Positions 1 to 8,027 of a stretch of 26,799 nt of DNA are shown here, piece by piece. A program made the position numbers and the translations under genes. The notes under the pieces are model-generated. The model ran no database searches, was not told where the DNA came from, and worked only from the letters and a program-made list of their open reading frames with translations. The first letter of the stretch is position 1, and each line of letters opens with the position of its first letter. The DNA comes from VFHP01 sp964443385. GTDB lineage: Bacteria > Chloroflexota > Dehalococcoidia > Lucifugimonadales > UBA2985. The stretch covers positions 1 to 26,799 of the forward strand of contig CAYUCO010000024.1 in NCBI GenBank assembly GCA_964443385.1, read 5' to 3'.

Positions 1-206
1 GTGCCTTGTGAAGACATGACTACCCCTCCAATCTAAGAAGTAAGGAACCCAGCGAAAAAAGAATCGAACAACACTTCTATTATAATGATGATAGAGTTCT
101 ATAGTCAATTTTATGTTACTGTAATAATATATGAAATCTATTGATGTAAACGCCCCCTTCCATTTCATCTAAATTATTCTCCTGCCACCTATCATGCTAA
201 AACCTC
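1..206. other. Left-edge non-coding stretch before the MFS gene
   Basis: No convincing gene is visible here. The first frame is open from base 1 to a TAA at 34-36 (eleven codons), so the tail of an upstream plus-strand gene could lie here, but this is too short to judge. A perfect TATAAT lies at 81-86 in AT-rich DNA. It has no good -35 at the right distance, so it is only a weak promoter candidate for the MFS gene that starts at 207. Confidence 0.3.
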
Positions 207-1472
207 ATGTTTAATTTGAAGATCAATATATTCTACGGTTACTGGGTTCTCTCAGCTGGTTCATTTGTGATGGTAGTTCTAGGCATCGCAGGACTACATG
301 GTTTAGGAGTTTTCTTTTCAGCCCTGCAACGAGACTATATGTGGAGTAGTGCTCTATTATCCGGAGCATTTGCCTTATCAAGAGCCGAATCTGCTTTCCT
401 TGGACCTGTGGAAGGGGTGTTGGTAGATAAATTTGGCCCTAGAAAAATGATTGCACTCGGCTTAGCAATATTAGGACTGGGTTTTATATTGTTAAGTCGT
501 GTGGATTCACTGTTATCTTTCTATTTAGCATTAATCACAATAGCCCTGGGAACAGGGATAGGCGGTTTCCTTGCAGTTATGTCATTGCTAACTAATTGGT
601 TCGAAAAATTCAGGGCCAGATCAATGGCAATTGCTACCATAGGAGTCAATGTTGGTGGATTGATGGTAGTGGCACTTACTTGGTCTGTAAGTTATTTCGG
701 TTGGAGATCTACTGCATTGTTTTTCGCAATCATAATTTTCATGTTGATAATACCTATTACAAAAGTAGTACGGGATAGACCTGAAGATTACGGATTGTTA
801 CCTGACGGGGTCAAACCAGAAGATATTGAATCATATACAGAAACTATGACAGAAGAAAAGTCAAACAATGACGATATAACTGTCAAAGAAGCCCTTAGAT
901 CTCAAGCATTTTGGGTAATTTCTTTAGTGCACGGAATAGCTGTTATGGCACTATCTGCCTTGGCCGTGCACCAGATAGAAAGAATGGTTCAAGTCGGGAT
1001 ATCAATGGAAATGGCAGGCTTAGTAGTATCTGTATATACAGGGTTTGGTATATTTTTCAGGATACTTAGTGGATATCTAGCTGACAAGATAGATAAAAGA
1101 TACGTTATAGCAGTCTTCCTAGTCTTTCAAACTCTATCCCTCTTGGTCTTTGCATTTGGTGACAGTGTTTTTAGTTTTATGATTTTTGGCCTACTGTTCG
1201 CACCTGGTTGGAGTGGAAGAGGCGCAGCATTAACGGCGTACAGAGGTGAACTTTTTGGTCGAAAAAGATTTGCCAGTATAACTGGTTTATCAATGGTTAT
1301 TACGAACGCCTTGTCATTGACAGGCCCAATATTCACCGGTGTATTGTTCGATGCTACTGGTAGTTATGAAAGTCCCTTCGTGATAATGGCGGGGCTAAGT
1401 CTTGTGGCCGGAGTCCTTATATTATTTACTAAGAAGCCAAATCCTAAGTCTCAGATCGACAACCCCGATTAA
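207..1472 (+). CDS. MFS transporter, monocarboxylate / oxalate-formate antiporter-like
   Basis: A 421-residue polytopic membrane protein with the usual twelve-helix Major Facilitator layout: two hydrophobic halves separated by a charged loop at about residues 190-230. The loop carries an RDRPEDYG-like segment that is common in the OFA/monocarboxylate branch. The MFS motif A between helices 2 and 3 reads DKFGPRKM (residues 74-81). The start at the ATG at 207 gives the typical N-terminus FYGYWVL leading into helix 1, but no clear Shine-Dalgarno precedes it. The gene converges on a TPP lyase and is separated from it by a strong hairpin. The likely role is proton-coupled or exchange transport of a small organic acid across the inner membrane. 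Family assignment is secure. The substrate is inferred only from the family and from the neighbouring lyase. Confidence 0.9.
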   Translation: MFNLKINIFYGYWVLSAGSFVMVVLGIAGLHGLGVFFSALQRDYMWSSALLSGAFALSRAESAFLGPVEGVLVDKFGPRKMIALGLAILGLGFILLSRVDSLLSFYLALITIALGTGIGGFLAVMSLLTNWFEKFRARSMAIATIGVNVGGLMVVALTWSVSYFGWRSTALFFAIIIFMLIIPITKVVRDRPEDYGLLPDGVKPEDIESYTETMTEEKSNNDDITVKEALRSQAFWVISLVHGIAVMALSALAVHQIERMVQVGISMEMAGLVVSVYTGFGIFFRILSGYLADKIDKRYVIAVFLVFQTLSLLVFAFGDSVFSFMIFGLLFAPGWSGRGAALTAYRGELFGRKRFASITGLSMVITNALSLTGPIFTGVLFDATGSYESPFVIMAGLSLVAGVLILFTKKPNPKSQIDNPD

Positions 1473-1474
1473 AT

Positions 1475-1510
1475 TTAGGAAGGCACCCAGTAAACTAGGT
1501 GCCTTCCTAA
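1475..1510. terminator. Strong hairpin between convergent genes, probable bidirectional terminator
   Basis: A perfect 13-bp stem (TTAGGAAGGCACC at 1475-1487 pairing with 1498-1510) encloses a 10-base loop. It starts three bases after the MFS stop codon and 35 bases from the stop of the opposing TPP enzyme. The flanks are AT-rich, but there is no long U-tract on either strand, so the efficiency of intrinsic termination is uncertain. Confidence 0.75.
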
Positions 1511-1545
1511 TAATTTATAGAACAAAATACAATAGTAACTTGTTA

Positions 1546-3210
1546 TTAATACTGCCTGACTTGCCTAGATCTTCCTCCCATGTCCCCGTATGAAACATCT
1601 GGGTCAATAACAACATCGAGCAGCGCAGCTTTTCCAGAACCAAAAGCTCTTTCTAATGCTGGTCTTATTTGAGATGGTTCAGTCACTCTTTCGCCATATC
1701 CTCCAAAACCCTGCATTATCCAGTCGTATCTGGTTTCCTGAGATAACCATGTGGCTAGGGCTCTTCCTTTTCTTCTTACAACACCTTGTGTGGTTTGATT
1801 CCAAGCCCCGTTATTTCCCAATATACTGACAACTGGGAGGTTATGCCTGACCATCGATTCCATATCCATACCATTCAGGCCAAAGGCTCCGTCTCCATAT
1901 ATAATGGCAACCTGTTTACCTGGCCTTGCTATCTGAGCTGCTGCTGCAAAACCTGTTCCTGGACCCAAGCAACCAAACTGGCCTGGATCCAGCCAATGAG
2001 CTGGCTTATTTATACCTAAGACTCTGGCAGCAAATGTCACTATATCTCCTCCATCACCCACCACTGTGGCATCTCTATCTAAGAAATCCCTCAATTCTTT
2101 CATCAACCTCATAGGATGAATCGGGCTTTGGTCACTATCAAGCATGGCCTGATCTGGTTCTTTTAATGCTTTGTCTTCAGTCATCACTGCCTCTAACCAT
2201 TCTCGTCCACCAGATTTATAATTCAAACTTTTCAATTCATCCATAGTCTGTTGTAATGTAGCCTTAATATCACCAACCACGCCTATATCTACATGCCTAT
2301 TCTTACCGACTTCTTCCGCCTCCATCATCATCTGGATTACTGTAGCATCCTTATTGAAAAGCACTTCCCTGCCAAAACTAAGACGGAAATCTACAGGAGT
2401 ACCTATAAGCAATATAGCATCTGAATTTACCAAGGCATATCTTCGGCCCGTTGTCCCTAGGTTAGGATGATCCGACGGAAGTGCACCCCTGCCCATTGAA
2501 TTTAGGAAAACAGGAGCACCTATCATCTCAACAAATTCTCTTAATTCCTCCCATGCTTTTGACCACCAGATATCACTACCTGCAACTACTACAGGGTGTT
2601 TTGAGTTCTTAAGACTCTCTGCTACCTTTCGTATATATTCAGGATCAGGGAAATAGCGTGCTTGAGTCCTGTATCCAGTAGGCAATACTAATTCACTGTC
2701 ATCTAATTTTCCATTTACAATATCGTTAGGTATTTCAAGGTAAACTGGCCCAGGTTTCCCTGTAGTAGCGTGCCTAAAAGCAGAGGCTATGTAATCAGGA
2801 ATTCTTTTCACATCCTGACATTGTTGAGACCACTTTGTAATAGATTGCATCAAAGATACCCCGTCAAATTCCTGTAGAGCACTCATTAGTCTTTGACCCA
2901 CAGCGGAATTACCACCAATTACTACCATGGGACTATTTGCCTGATATGCATTTGCAACGGCGGTAACTGTTCCTGTTACACCTGGCCCTGCAGTGACTAT
3001 ACACACCCCAGGTTCGCCAGTAACTTTTGCCCATCCTTCTGCTGCATGGGCTGCTACTTGTTCATGCCTGAAATCTACTATGTCTATTCCATTATCTGCA
3101 CAACCCTCATATAACTCATATATATGTCCACCATTTAATGTAAAAACTTGTTTTACACCTTCTTGTTTAAGGGCCCGCCCAAACGCGTCACCACCATCAA
3201 TTTCTGCCAT
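1546..3210 (-). CDS. Thiamine-diphosphate-dependent lyase/decarboxylase (2-hydroxyacyl-CoA lyase / acetolactate synthase family)
   Basis: This 554-residue protein has the three-domain TPP-enzyme layout. The N-terminal pyrimidine-binding domain has the cofactor-activating Glu50 in the RHEQVAAHAAEG motif. A central domain spans roughly residues 190-330. The C-terminal pyrophosphate-binding domain has GDG (439-441) and NN (466-467), the ends of the GDG-x(25)-NN motif. A QEFDG segment (113-117) resembles 2-hydroxyacyl-CoA lyases. Oxalyl-CoA decarboxylase has a Tyr-Glu pair there, which argues against a strict Oxc. The ATG at 3210 is preceded by an excellent AGGAGGT. The gene is divergent from a formyltransferase/formyl-THF hydrolase-like gene, which suggests a formyl-group product. 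Other possible roles are acetolactate synthase-like or benzoylformate-type decarboxylation. Family is certain, reaction is not. Confidence 0.88.
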   Translation of the reverse strand: MAEIDGGDAFGRALKQEGVKQVFTLNGGHIYELYEGCADNGIDIVDFRHEQVAAHAAEGWAKVTGEPGVCIVTAGPGVTGTVTAVANAYQANSPMVVIGGNSAVGQRLMSALQEFDGVSLMQSITKWSQQCQDVKRIPDYIASAFRHATTGKPGPVYLEIPNDIVNGKLDDSELVLPTGYRTQARYFPDPEYIRKVAESLKNSKHPVVVAGSDIWWSKAWEELREFVEMIGAPVFLNSMGRGALPSDHPNLGTTGRRYALVNSDAILLIGTPVDFRLSFGREVLFNKDATVIQMMMEAEEVGKNRHVDIGVVGDIKATLQQTMDELKSLNYKSGGREWLEAVMTEDKALKEPDQAMLDSDQSPIHPMRLMKELRDFLDRDATVVGDGGDIVTFAARVLGINKPAHWLDPGQFGCLGPGTGFAAAAQIARPGKQVAIIYGDGAFGLNGMDMESMVRHNLPVVSILGNNGAWNQTTQGVVRRKGRALATWLSQETRYDWIMQGFGGYGERVTEPSQIRPALERAFGSGKAALLDVVIDPDVSYGDMGGRSRQVRQY

Positions 3211-3240
3211 GATTACCTCCTAAAAAAATCGATATAAGGT

Positions 3241-3286
3241 ACCGAAAATCGCGAGGACAACAAACCGCGGGGAAATACCTTTCGGT
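3241..3286. promoter_or_regulatory. Structured segment in the divergent TPP-lyase / formyltransferase intergenic region
   Basis: ACCGAAA (3241-3247) pairs with TTTCGGT (3280-3286), and CG-rich segments (TCGCGA, CCGCGG) lie inside and can form an inner stem. On the minus strand this would sit in the 5' leader of the TPP lyase, just upstream of its Shine-Dalgarno. I do not recognise a TPP, THF or ZTP riboswitch core. It may be a leader hairpin or a protein-binding site. Confidence 0.25.
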
Positions 3287-3391
3287 CCTTTCAGACTACA
3301 AACCCTATGCACTGGTGTCAATACCTATTGCGGTATCTTTCTAGGATCATCATAATGGATACCACCATCAACTGATCGGGGGTTTTTCGAC

Positions 3392-4297
3392 ATGCGTATC
3401 GTCTTGATAGGACAGGCGGCTTTTGGTGAGGCAGTTTACAGAAAACTCTTAGAGCAGCAAGAGGAAGTTGTAGCTGTTTTTTATGAACGAGAAGGAGATC
3501 CTCTTCATGTTTTAGCAACCGAACAAGGTATAACATCTCATCCAACTAATATGCTAAGAAAAGAAGATTTCTTCTCAACCTATTCTGCATTAGCTCCAGA
3601 TCTTAACGTAATGGCTTTTGTAACAGTCATAATACCTGAATCGGTTATAGAATTCCCTACTCAAGGAACAATCCAATACCACCCTTCTCTCTTACCTCTA
3701 CATAGAGGTAGAAGTGCTATCAACTGGGCAATCATAAACGGAGAAGATGAAACTGGGATAAGCATATTCTGGCCTGATAAAGGTATAGATACAGGACCAA
3801 TCCTTATGCAGAAGACATCTCCTATATCCCCAGAAGATACGGTAGGTACTTTGTACAGAAATCAACTCTTCCCTCAAGGGGTAGAAGCACTGGCGGAATC
3901 AGTTGATCTAATTAAGGAAAATAGAGCACCTAAATTAATACAGGATGAGTCTCAATCAACCTATGAACCACCATGTGAAGGATCATTAGCTAAAATCGAA
4001 TGGTATCGCCCTGCTACCCAAGTGTTCAACCACATACGTGGATGTGACCCTGCGCCCGGGGCCTATTCTGTAATAGGAAATGAAACTGTGACACTGCTCA
4101 ATGTGGAATTTGGCACAAGAAAGAATGCAGCCATGTATGGAGAAGTGATTGCAATAGAAGATACAGGCATCAGAATAGCATTGAACGGCGGCTCAATATT
4201 GATTAAGCGGGTTAGGCGTCAAGGACAAAGGGCCATACAGGCAACGGATTTCGCCACCGAAATAGGTTTAAAAGCTGGTGATAGATTCACAAACTGA
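3392..4297 (+). CDS. Formyltransferase-family protein, 10-formyl-THF hydrolase (FDH N-terminal domain)-like
   Basis: A 301-residue protein with an N-terminal formyl-transferase Rossmann domain (about 1-180) and a C-terminal OB-like domain (about 200-295). The active-site segment reads YHPSLLPLHRG with His97, followed by IFWPDKGIDTG with Asp133. The 36-residue His-Asp spacing equals that of the hydrolase domain of 10-formyltetrahydrofolate dehydrogenase (His106/Asp142 there). Methionyl-tRNA formyltransferase has Asn two residues before the His; here it is Gln95, and the IFW/INW signature is FDH-like. The likely activity is removal or transfer of a formyl group using folate, in the cytoplasm. 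It stands alone, without the aldehyde-dehydrogenase part of FDH. The start at ATG 3392 follows GGGGG about 10 bases upstream. The gene is divergent from the TPP lyase and convergent with the ABC ATPase 13 bases away. Confidence 0.85.
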   Translation: MRIVLIGQAAFGEAVYRKLLEQQEEVVAVFYEREGDPLHVLATEQGITSHPTNMLRKEDFFSTYSALAPDLNVMAFVTVIIPESVIEFPTQGTIQYHPSLLPLHRGRSAINWAIINGEDETGISIFWPDKGIDTGPILMQKTSPISPEDTVGTLYRNQLFPQGVEALAESVDLIKENRAPKLIQDESQSTYEPPCEGSLAKIEWYRPATQVFNHIRGCDPAPGAYSVIGNETVTLLNVEFGTRKNAAMYGEVIAIEDTGIRIALNGGSILIKRVRRQGQRAIQATDFATEIGLKAGDRFTN

Positions 4298-4310
4298 TAA
4301 GATTGAGTTA

Positions 4311-5291
4311 CTAGACATATTCTATAATATTGTAGCAAGCAACCTTATGTCCCTCAGCTACTTCTACCAAAGGTGGTCTTTTGTTAAGTCTACATTCACT
4401 CGACGCTTTTGGGCATCTTGATAAATATGGGCATTGGTCTGTCATATTAAATGGGTCTATTGGGTCCCCAGGTATCGTATTCAACGGTTTATCCGCCTGA
4501 TCAAGTCTTATCACAGACTGCATCAAACCCCATGTATAAGGATGCATGGGGTGCTCGAACAGAGTGGTTGTGTCACCGGATTCCATTATGGCCCCTCCGT
4601 ACATAACAGCCAACTGGTCGGCCATTTGAGCAATAACACCTAAGTTATGAGTAATAAGAATGATAGAAGATTTATTCTGTTTTTGAAGTTGTTTCAGTCT
4701 GCTCAAAATGTCCGCCTGTATAGTCATGTCTAAATTACTAGTTGGTTCATCAGCTATAAGAATGTCCGGGGTCCAAGCAGTGGCCATAGCTATCATTGCT
4801 CTCTGAGCCATTCCCCCACTTACCTGAAAAGGATATTGTCCGAAAACTTGTTGAGGTAAGTCAACGTCCCTCAGTAAATCTCTGGTGCGATCCACTGCTT
4901 CTTTTATTGATACCATTTCATGAGCTAATATTATTTCCGATATTTGATCACCTATTGTCTCCAAAGGATTGAAGGAGCCTTTGGGATCTTGAAAAATCAT
5001 CGATATATATCTACCGCGAATATCTATAAGTTCCTCTTCATCAATAGATAGTAAATCTCGTCCTTTAAAATAAGCTGAACCTTGCATGATTTTACCTGGA
5101 TAAGGAATAAGGCGTAATAACGACAAAACCGTCACGGATTTGCCAGATCCGCTCTCTCCCACTATCCCCAAGATACTATTTTCTTTGACAGACAGATCTA
5201 CACCATTAGCGGCCTTTACTACACCCTCTCGCGAAAAAAAATAGGTGTGTAAATTATCTATGCGAAGTAATTCATCTGATTCAAATTCCAT
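4311..5291 (-). CDS. Oligopeptide/dipeptide-type ABC transporter ATP-binding protein (OppD/DppD family)
   Basis: This 326-residue ATPase has Walker A GESGSGKS (45-52), the Q-loop at about Gln101, signature VSGGM (157-161), Walker B ILIADEP (177-183) and H-loop His215. The C-terminal extension has the oligo-HPY features of this family: HPYTWGL, then cysteines 287, 293, 300 and 319, which in some relatives bind an iron-sulfur cluster. It would energise import of peptides or other solutes from the cytoplasmic face of the membrane. No permease, solute-binding protein or OppF partner lies in the window, so it is an orphan here. The ATG at 5291 has only a modest upstream AGGAT. The signature has Val in place of the usual Leu, a mild variant. 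Confidence 0.93.
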   Translation of the reverse strand: MEFESDELLRIDNLHTYFFSREGVVKAANGVDLSVKENSILGIVGESGSGKSVTVLSLLRLIPYPGKIMQGSAYFKGRDLLSIDEEELIDIRGRYISMIFQDPKGSFNPLETIGDQISEIILAHEMVSIKEAVDRTRDLLRDVDLPQQVFGQYPFQVSGGMAQRAMIAMATAWTPDILIADEPTSNLDMTIQADILSRLKQLQKQNKSSIILITHNLGVIAQMADQLAVMYGGAIMESGDTTTLFEHPMHPYTWGLMQSVIRLDQADKPLNTIPGDPIDPFNMTDQCPYLSRCPKASSECRLNKRPPLVEVAEGHKVACYNIIEYV

Positions 5292-5465
5292 ATCCTGATT
5301 ATCTTTCTTCTGCCGAATACCAAAATGAACAAATATTATAATAAATTAATTTATTGACCCACTACTGATTTAGTATATTCCAAATATAATAAATTAATAC
5401 TATATTATTTAATATACCAGCTTGGATATGTAAAGCATGCAAAAATTTAGTATGGCCATCAACAG
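5292..5465. promoter_or_regulatory. AT-rich divergent control region with repeats and dyads
   Basis: This lies between the ABC ATPase (-) and the E2-like acyltransferase (+). It contains a 14-base direct repeat TATAATAAATTAAT at 5337-5350 and 5385-5398 (period 48), a 16-base perfect palindrome AATAAATTAATTTATT at 5340-5355, and a dyad TATATTA-TT-TAATATA at 5401-5416. Several TATAAT-like boxes are present. It probably holds divergent promoters, but low complexity makes each element individually weak. Confidence 0.35.
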
Positions 5466-6188
5466 ATGAACTCGGAAAAAGAAATTAGAGAAACTGTTAT
5501 AAATGTAACCCCACTTAACGTAGGAACGCGTGAACCTATAGTCACAAGCATGATGAAGAGTATCACTGAAGCACCTCAATATACCATTACCATAGACGCA
5601 GATGTCACATTGGCTCAGACGTCGAGGAGAGAATACAGTAGGGCCATGAGAGGCACCGAAGGAATAGGAATCAGGTTTGTAGATGTTATAGCACGGGCCG
5701 TCACAAAAACTTTAATGAAACATCCTATATTGAATTCCATAGTTATTGGAGAAGAATCAAGACAAATCAGAGAGATCAATCTTGGCATGGCAATAGCCCA
5801 AGAAAATAGCGTAGCGATACCCATAATTAAAGAGGCGCAAGATCTAGACATAAACCGTATGGCCAATATTACCCAGGAGCTCCAAAATAGGGCCATCACC
5901 GGCAAACTACTTCCTCAAGAACAGTACAGAAACACGTTCACTATAAGTGTATTAGGAACAGTAGACGTATTCACTCCAATCATTAACCCCCCAGCTGTAG
6001 CAGTCTTGGGTGTCGGTAGGGCATATCAGAAACCAATCATATACAACAATGAGATACTCCCCAGATTGATGACCACTCTCAGCCTTTCGCTTGACCACAG
6101 AGTAATCGATGGTGGACCAGCATCTACCTTTTTAAGGGATTTAAAGCGGTTATTGGAAAACCCTAAACCCATCTTCGATCCAATTTAA
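5466..6188 (+). CDS. 2-oxoacid dehydrogenase E2-type acyltransferase, catalytic domain only
   Basis: A 240-residue protein matching only the trimeric catalytic core of lipoate acyltransferases (E2 of pyruvate/2-oxoacid dehydrogenase). The C-terminal DHRVIDGGPA motif supplies His211 and Asp215, and TFTISVLG (157-164) is the equivalent of the family TISNLG with Ser161. The family normally carries one or more lipoyl domains and an E1/E3-binding domain before this core; both are absent here, and no E1 or E3 gene is nearby. It may use a free acyl-CoA or an acyl carrier supplied elsewhere, or act as a chloramphenicol-acetyltransferase-like enzyme of the same fold. The start at ATG 5466 is not backed by a clear Shine-Dalgarno. 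No lipoyl domain is encoded in the 174 bases upstream, so truncation within the window is unlikely. Confidence 0.85.
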   Translation: MNSEKEIRETVINVTPLNVGTREPIVTSMMKSITEAPQYTITIDADVTLAQTSRREYSRAMRGTEGIGIRFVDVIARAVTKTLMKHPILNSIVIGEESRQIREINLGMAIAQENSVAIPIIKEAQDLDINRMANITQELQNRAITGKLLPQEQYRNTFTISVLGTVDVFTPIINPPAVAVLGVGRAYQKPIIYNNEILPRLMTTLSLSLDHRVIDGGPASTFLRDLKRLLENPKPIFDPI

Positions 6189-6316
6189 TTAACGTTTCGA
6201 CATATAAAAAGTCTGTCCAATACAAACTACCATATTCATATATATACCTTGCATGCTCATACACACCTGCTTCCCGACAGTCTGCCTAGTCATACATTGA
6301 TATATATAGTTCACTT

Positions 6317-6829
6317 CTATTCATATGGATCATTCACTCCAGTACCAGATCGATAGAGAGTGCCACACTCAATTGATGACATTAACTCTTCTGGGTTCTT
6401 TGATCCTATTAAAATATAAGTTTCGTCAGCCATACGTACCATAACGCCCTTATTGCCACTGACTGTGTAGGCTTTCGCATGAAGTTCATTGAAAATACCG
6501 TACCTTATACCCCAACCACCATAGTCAGCAAGTGGTCTATATGTAGCTTCCTCAGCGGACTTTAAATTTGAAAATTCGAATAGTAGCCATCTCCTGTGGA
6601 ATGGCCAAAATTTGATTCTTATTCCTGTGTAGGTAACCTCAGTATCCAACTTCAAGCTGTACATAAAAACTATCAAACCCAAATCCAATATCAAAGCTAA
6701 TAAGACAACAATTAATTCTCGACTTATTAATATAAGAGATAACCAAAAAATCGTGAGTGCCAAGATAATAGCCCAAAGCCACCATTGCCGAAATCGTTGC
6801 TGTTCTTTATAAACTATTCTAGATTCCAT
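6317..6829 (-). CDS. DUF6141-like small membrane protein
   Basis: This 170-residue protein has two closely spaced hydrophobic helices (about residues 17-36 and 39-58), followed by a soluble domain with the conserved-looking segment YRPLADYGGWGIRYG and, further on, AYTVSGNKGVMV and YILIGSKNPEEL. This pattern matches a widespread bacterial membrane family I recognise as DUF6141, with a PH-like soluble part. Its function is unknown. It ends the 12099-to-6317 minus-strand run, 45 bases after the enolase-superfamily gene, and may share its transcript. The ATG at 6829 has a weak AGGAAA upstream. Confidence 0.75.
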   Translation of the reverse strand: MESRIVYKEQQRFRQWWLWAIILALTIFWLSLILISRELIVVLLALILDLGLIVFMYSLKLDTEVTYTGIRIKFWPFHRRWLLFEFSNLKSAEEATYRPLADYGGWGIRYGIFNELHAKAYTVSGNKGVMVRMADETYILIGSKNPEELMSSIECGTLYRSGTGVNDPYE

Positions 6830-6874
6830 GCATAATTTTTCCTATGATTCATGGTCAAACTCAATTTTCAAATA

Positions 6875-7975
6875 TTAAAGGATCCTGTATGGATCCAAGG
6901 CTTCATCATTTATCTCTATACCCACGCCTGGTCTGTCCGGGGGCATCAAATAACCATCTTTTACCTCTAAAGTATGTTTAAACATCCTACCCCACATTGG
7001 ATTTGTAGAACCCCTGTAATATTCCACCGTTAAACCATTTGGTATTGCAGATACTAAATGCACGTGAACATCTTGATTTCCATGAGGGGCTATAGGCAAA
7101 TCGTGTGCCTGAGCCATAGCAGCCACTTTCATGAATTCTGTTACTCCACCCATTATCAAGCCATCTGGTTGCAATATAGAAACTGACCTCTTCTCTATAA
7201 GGTCCCGGAATCCATATTTTGTGTATTCGTTTTCGCCGGTTGCAATTGGTATGGAAGTAGCATTACTTATAAGTTTGTGACCCTCATAATCATCAGGATT
7301 TATAGGTTCTTCAAACCAGAATATATCGTAAGGTTCCATTTTTCTTGCGATTTCTATCGCTTCATAGTATCTGTAGGCACAATTGGCATCAACCATTAGG
7401 CGTATATCGTCGCCAATAGCCTGTCTTACTATTTTCACTCTCTCAACGTCCTCTCTTATAGAAACCCCTCCTATCTTCATCTTAACTGCATTGGCTCCGG
7501 TAGATAAGCTTTCTATCATTTCTTGGGCTAATTCATCTAACCCTTTTCCTTCCTCGTAATAACCACCCGCTATATAAACCGGAACCTTATCAGAAAATCC
7601 TCCTAATAACTTGTAAAGAGGTCTGTTTGCAACCTTACCTTTTATATCCCACAGTGCTATATCTATTCCACTTAACACTCTAGTAGTTATACCTCTTCTA
7701 CCTACTAATTTAGGTTGCCACATTTCATCCCAAATCTTTTCATTGTCAAAAGGGTCCTGACCTATAACATATTGTTTCAAATGGGAAAGAATACTGCCAA
7801 CTATTTGCCCGTTATCTCCCATGACTCCACCACACAATCCTATCCCTGTAACTCCTTCATCTGTCTCTACTTTTATAACGTTCAGCCCTTCAGTTGGATA
7901 GGTATACCTACCATTTCGTATGGGTTTTTTTCGATTCCATTGATACGCCTGTATGCTTACGTTAGTTACTAACAT
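6875..7975 (-). CDS. Enolase-superfamily enzyme, mandelate racemase subgroup
   Basis: A 366-residue protein with an N-terminal capping domain (about 1-125) and a C-terminal TIM-barrel. Every catalytic residue of mandelate racemase is present at its own number plus one: Lys165 and Lys167 (KMK), metal ligands Asp196, Glu222 and Glu248, Asn198, the His298-Asp271 dyad, and Glu318. The reaction would be Mg2+-assisted abstraction of the alpha-proton of a hydroxy acid, giving racemisation or, in many relatives, acid-sugar dehydration. The ATG at 7975 has AGGAGG about 11 bases upstream. It follows the DUF457 gene by 52 bases in the same direction. The substrate cannot be read from sequence. The subgroup call is strong; racemase versus dehydratase is open. 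Confidence 0.93.
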   Translation of the reverse strand: MLVTNVSIQAYQWNRKKPIRNGRYTYPTEGLNVIKVETDEGVTGIGLCGGVMGDNGQIVGSILSHLKQYVIGQDPFDNEKIWDEMWQPKLVGRRGITTRVLSGIDIALWDIKGKVANRPLYKLLGGFSDKVPVYIAGGYYEEGKGLDELAQEMIESLSTGANAVKMKIGGVSIREDVERVKIVRQAIGDDIRLMVDANCAYRYYEAIEIARKMEPYDIFWFEEPINPDDYEGHKLISNATSIPIATGENEYTKYGFRDLIEKRSVSILQPDGLIMGGVTEFMKVAAMAQAHDLPIAPHGNQDVHVHLVSAIPNGLTVEYYRGSTNPMWGRMFKHTLEVKDGYLMPPDRPGVGIEINDEALDPYRIL

Positions 7976-8027
7976 AATTTGATTAACCTCCTAGCTTGAA
8001 ATTAGAAACTGTTTAATACTCAACTTA

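Noticed and set aside
1..36. C-terminus of an upstream gene in frame 1
   Set aside because: Eleven open codons are not enough to distinguish coding from chance.
207..3210. Strict oxalate system (oxalate/formate antiporter plus oxalyl-CoA decarboxylase)
   Set aside because: The TPP enzyme lacks the Tyr-Glu pair of oxalyl-CoA decarboxylase and the transporter is only broadly OFA-like; a wider HACL/ALS call is safer.
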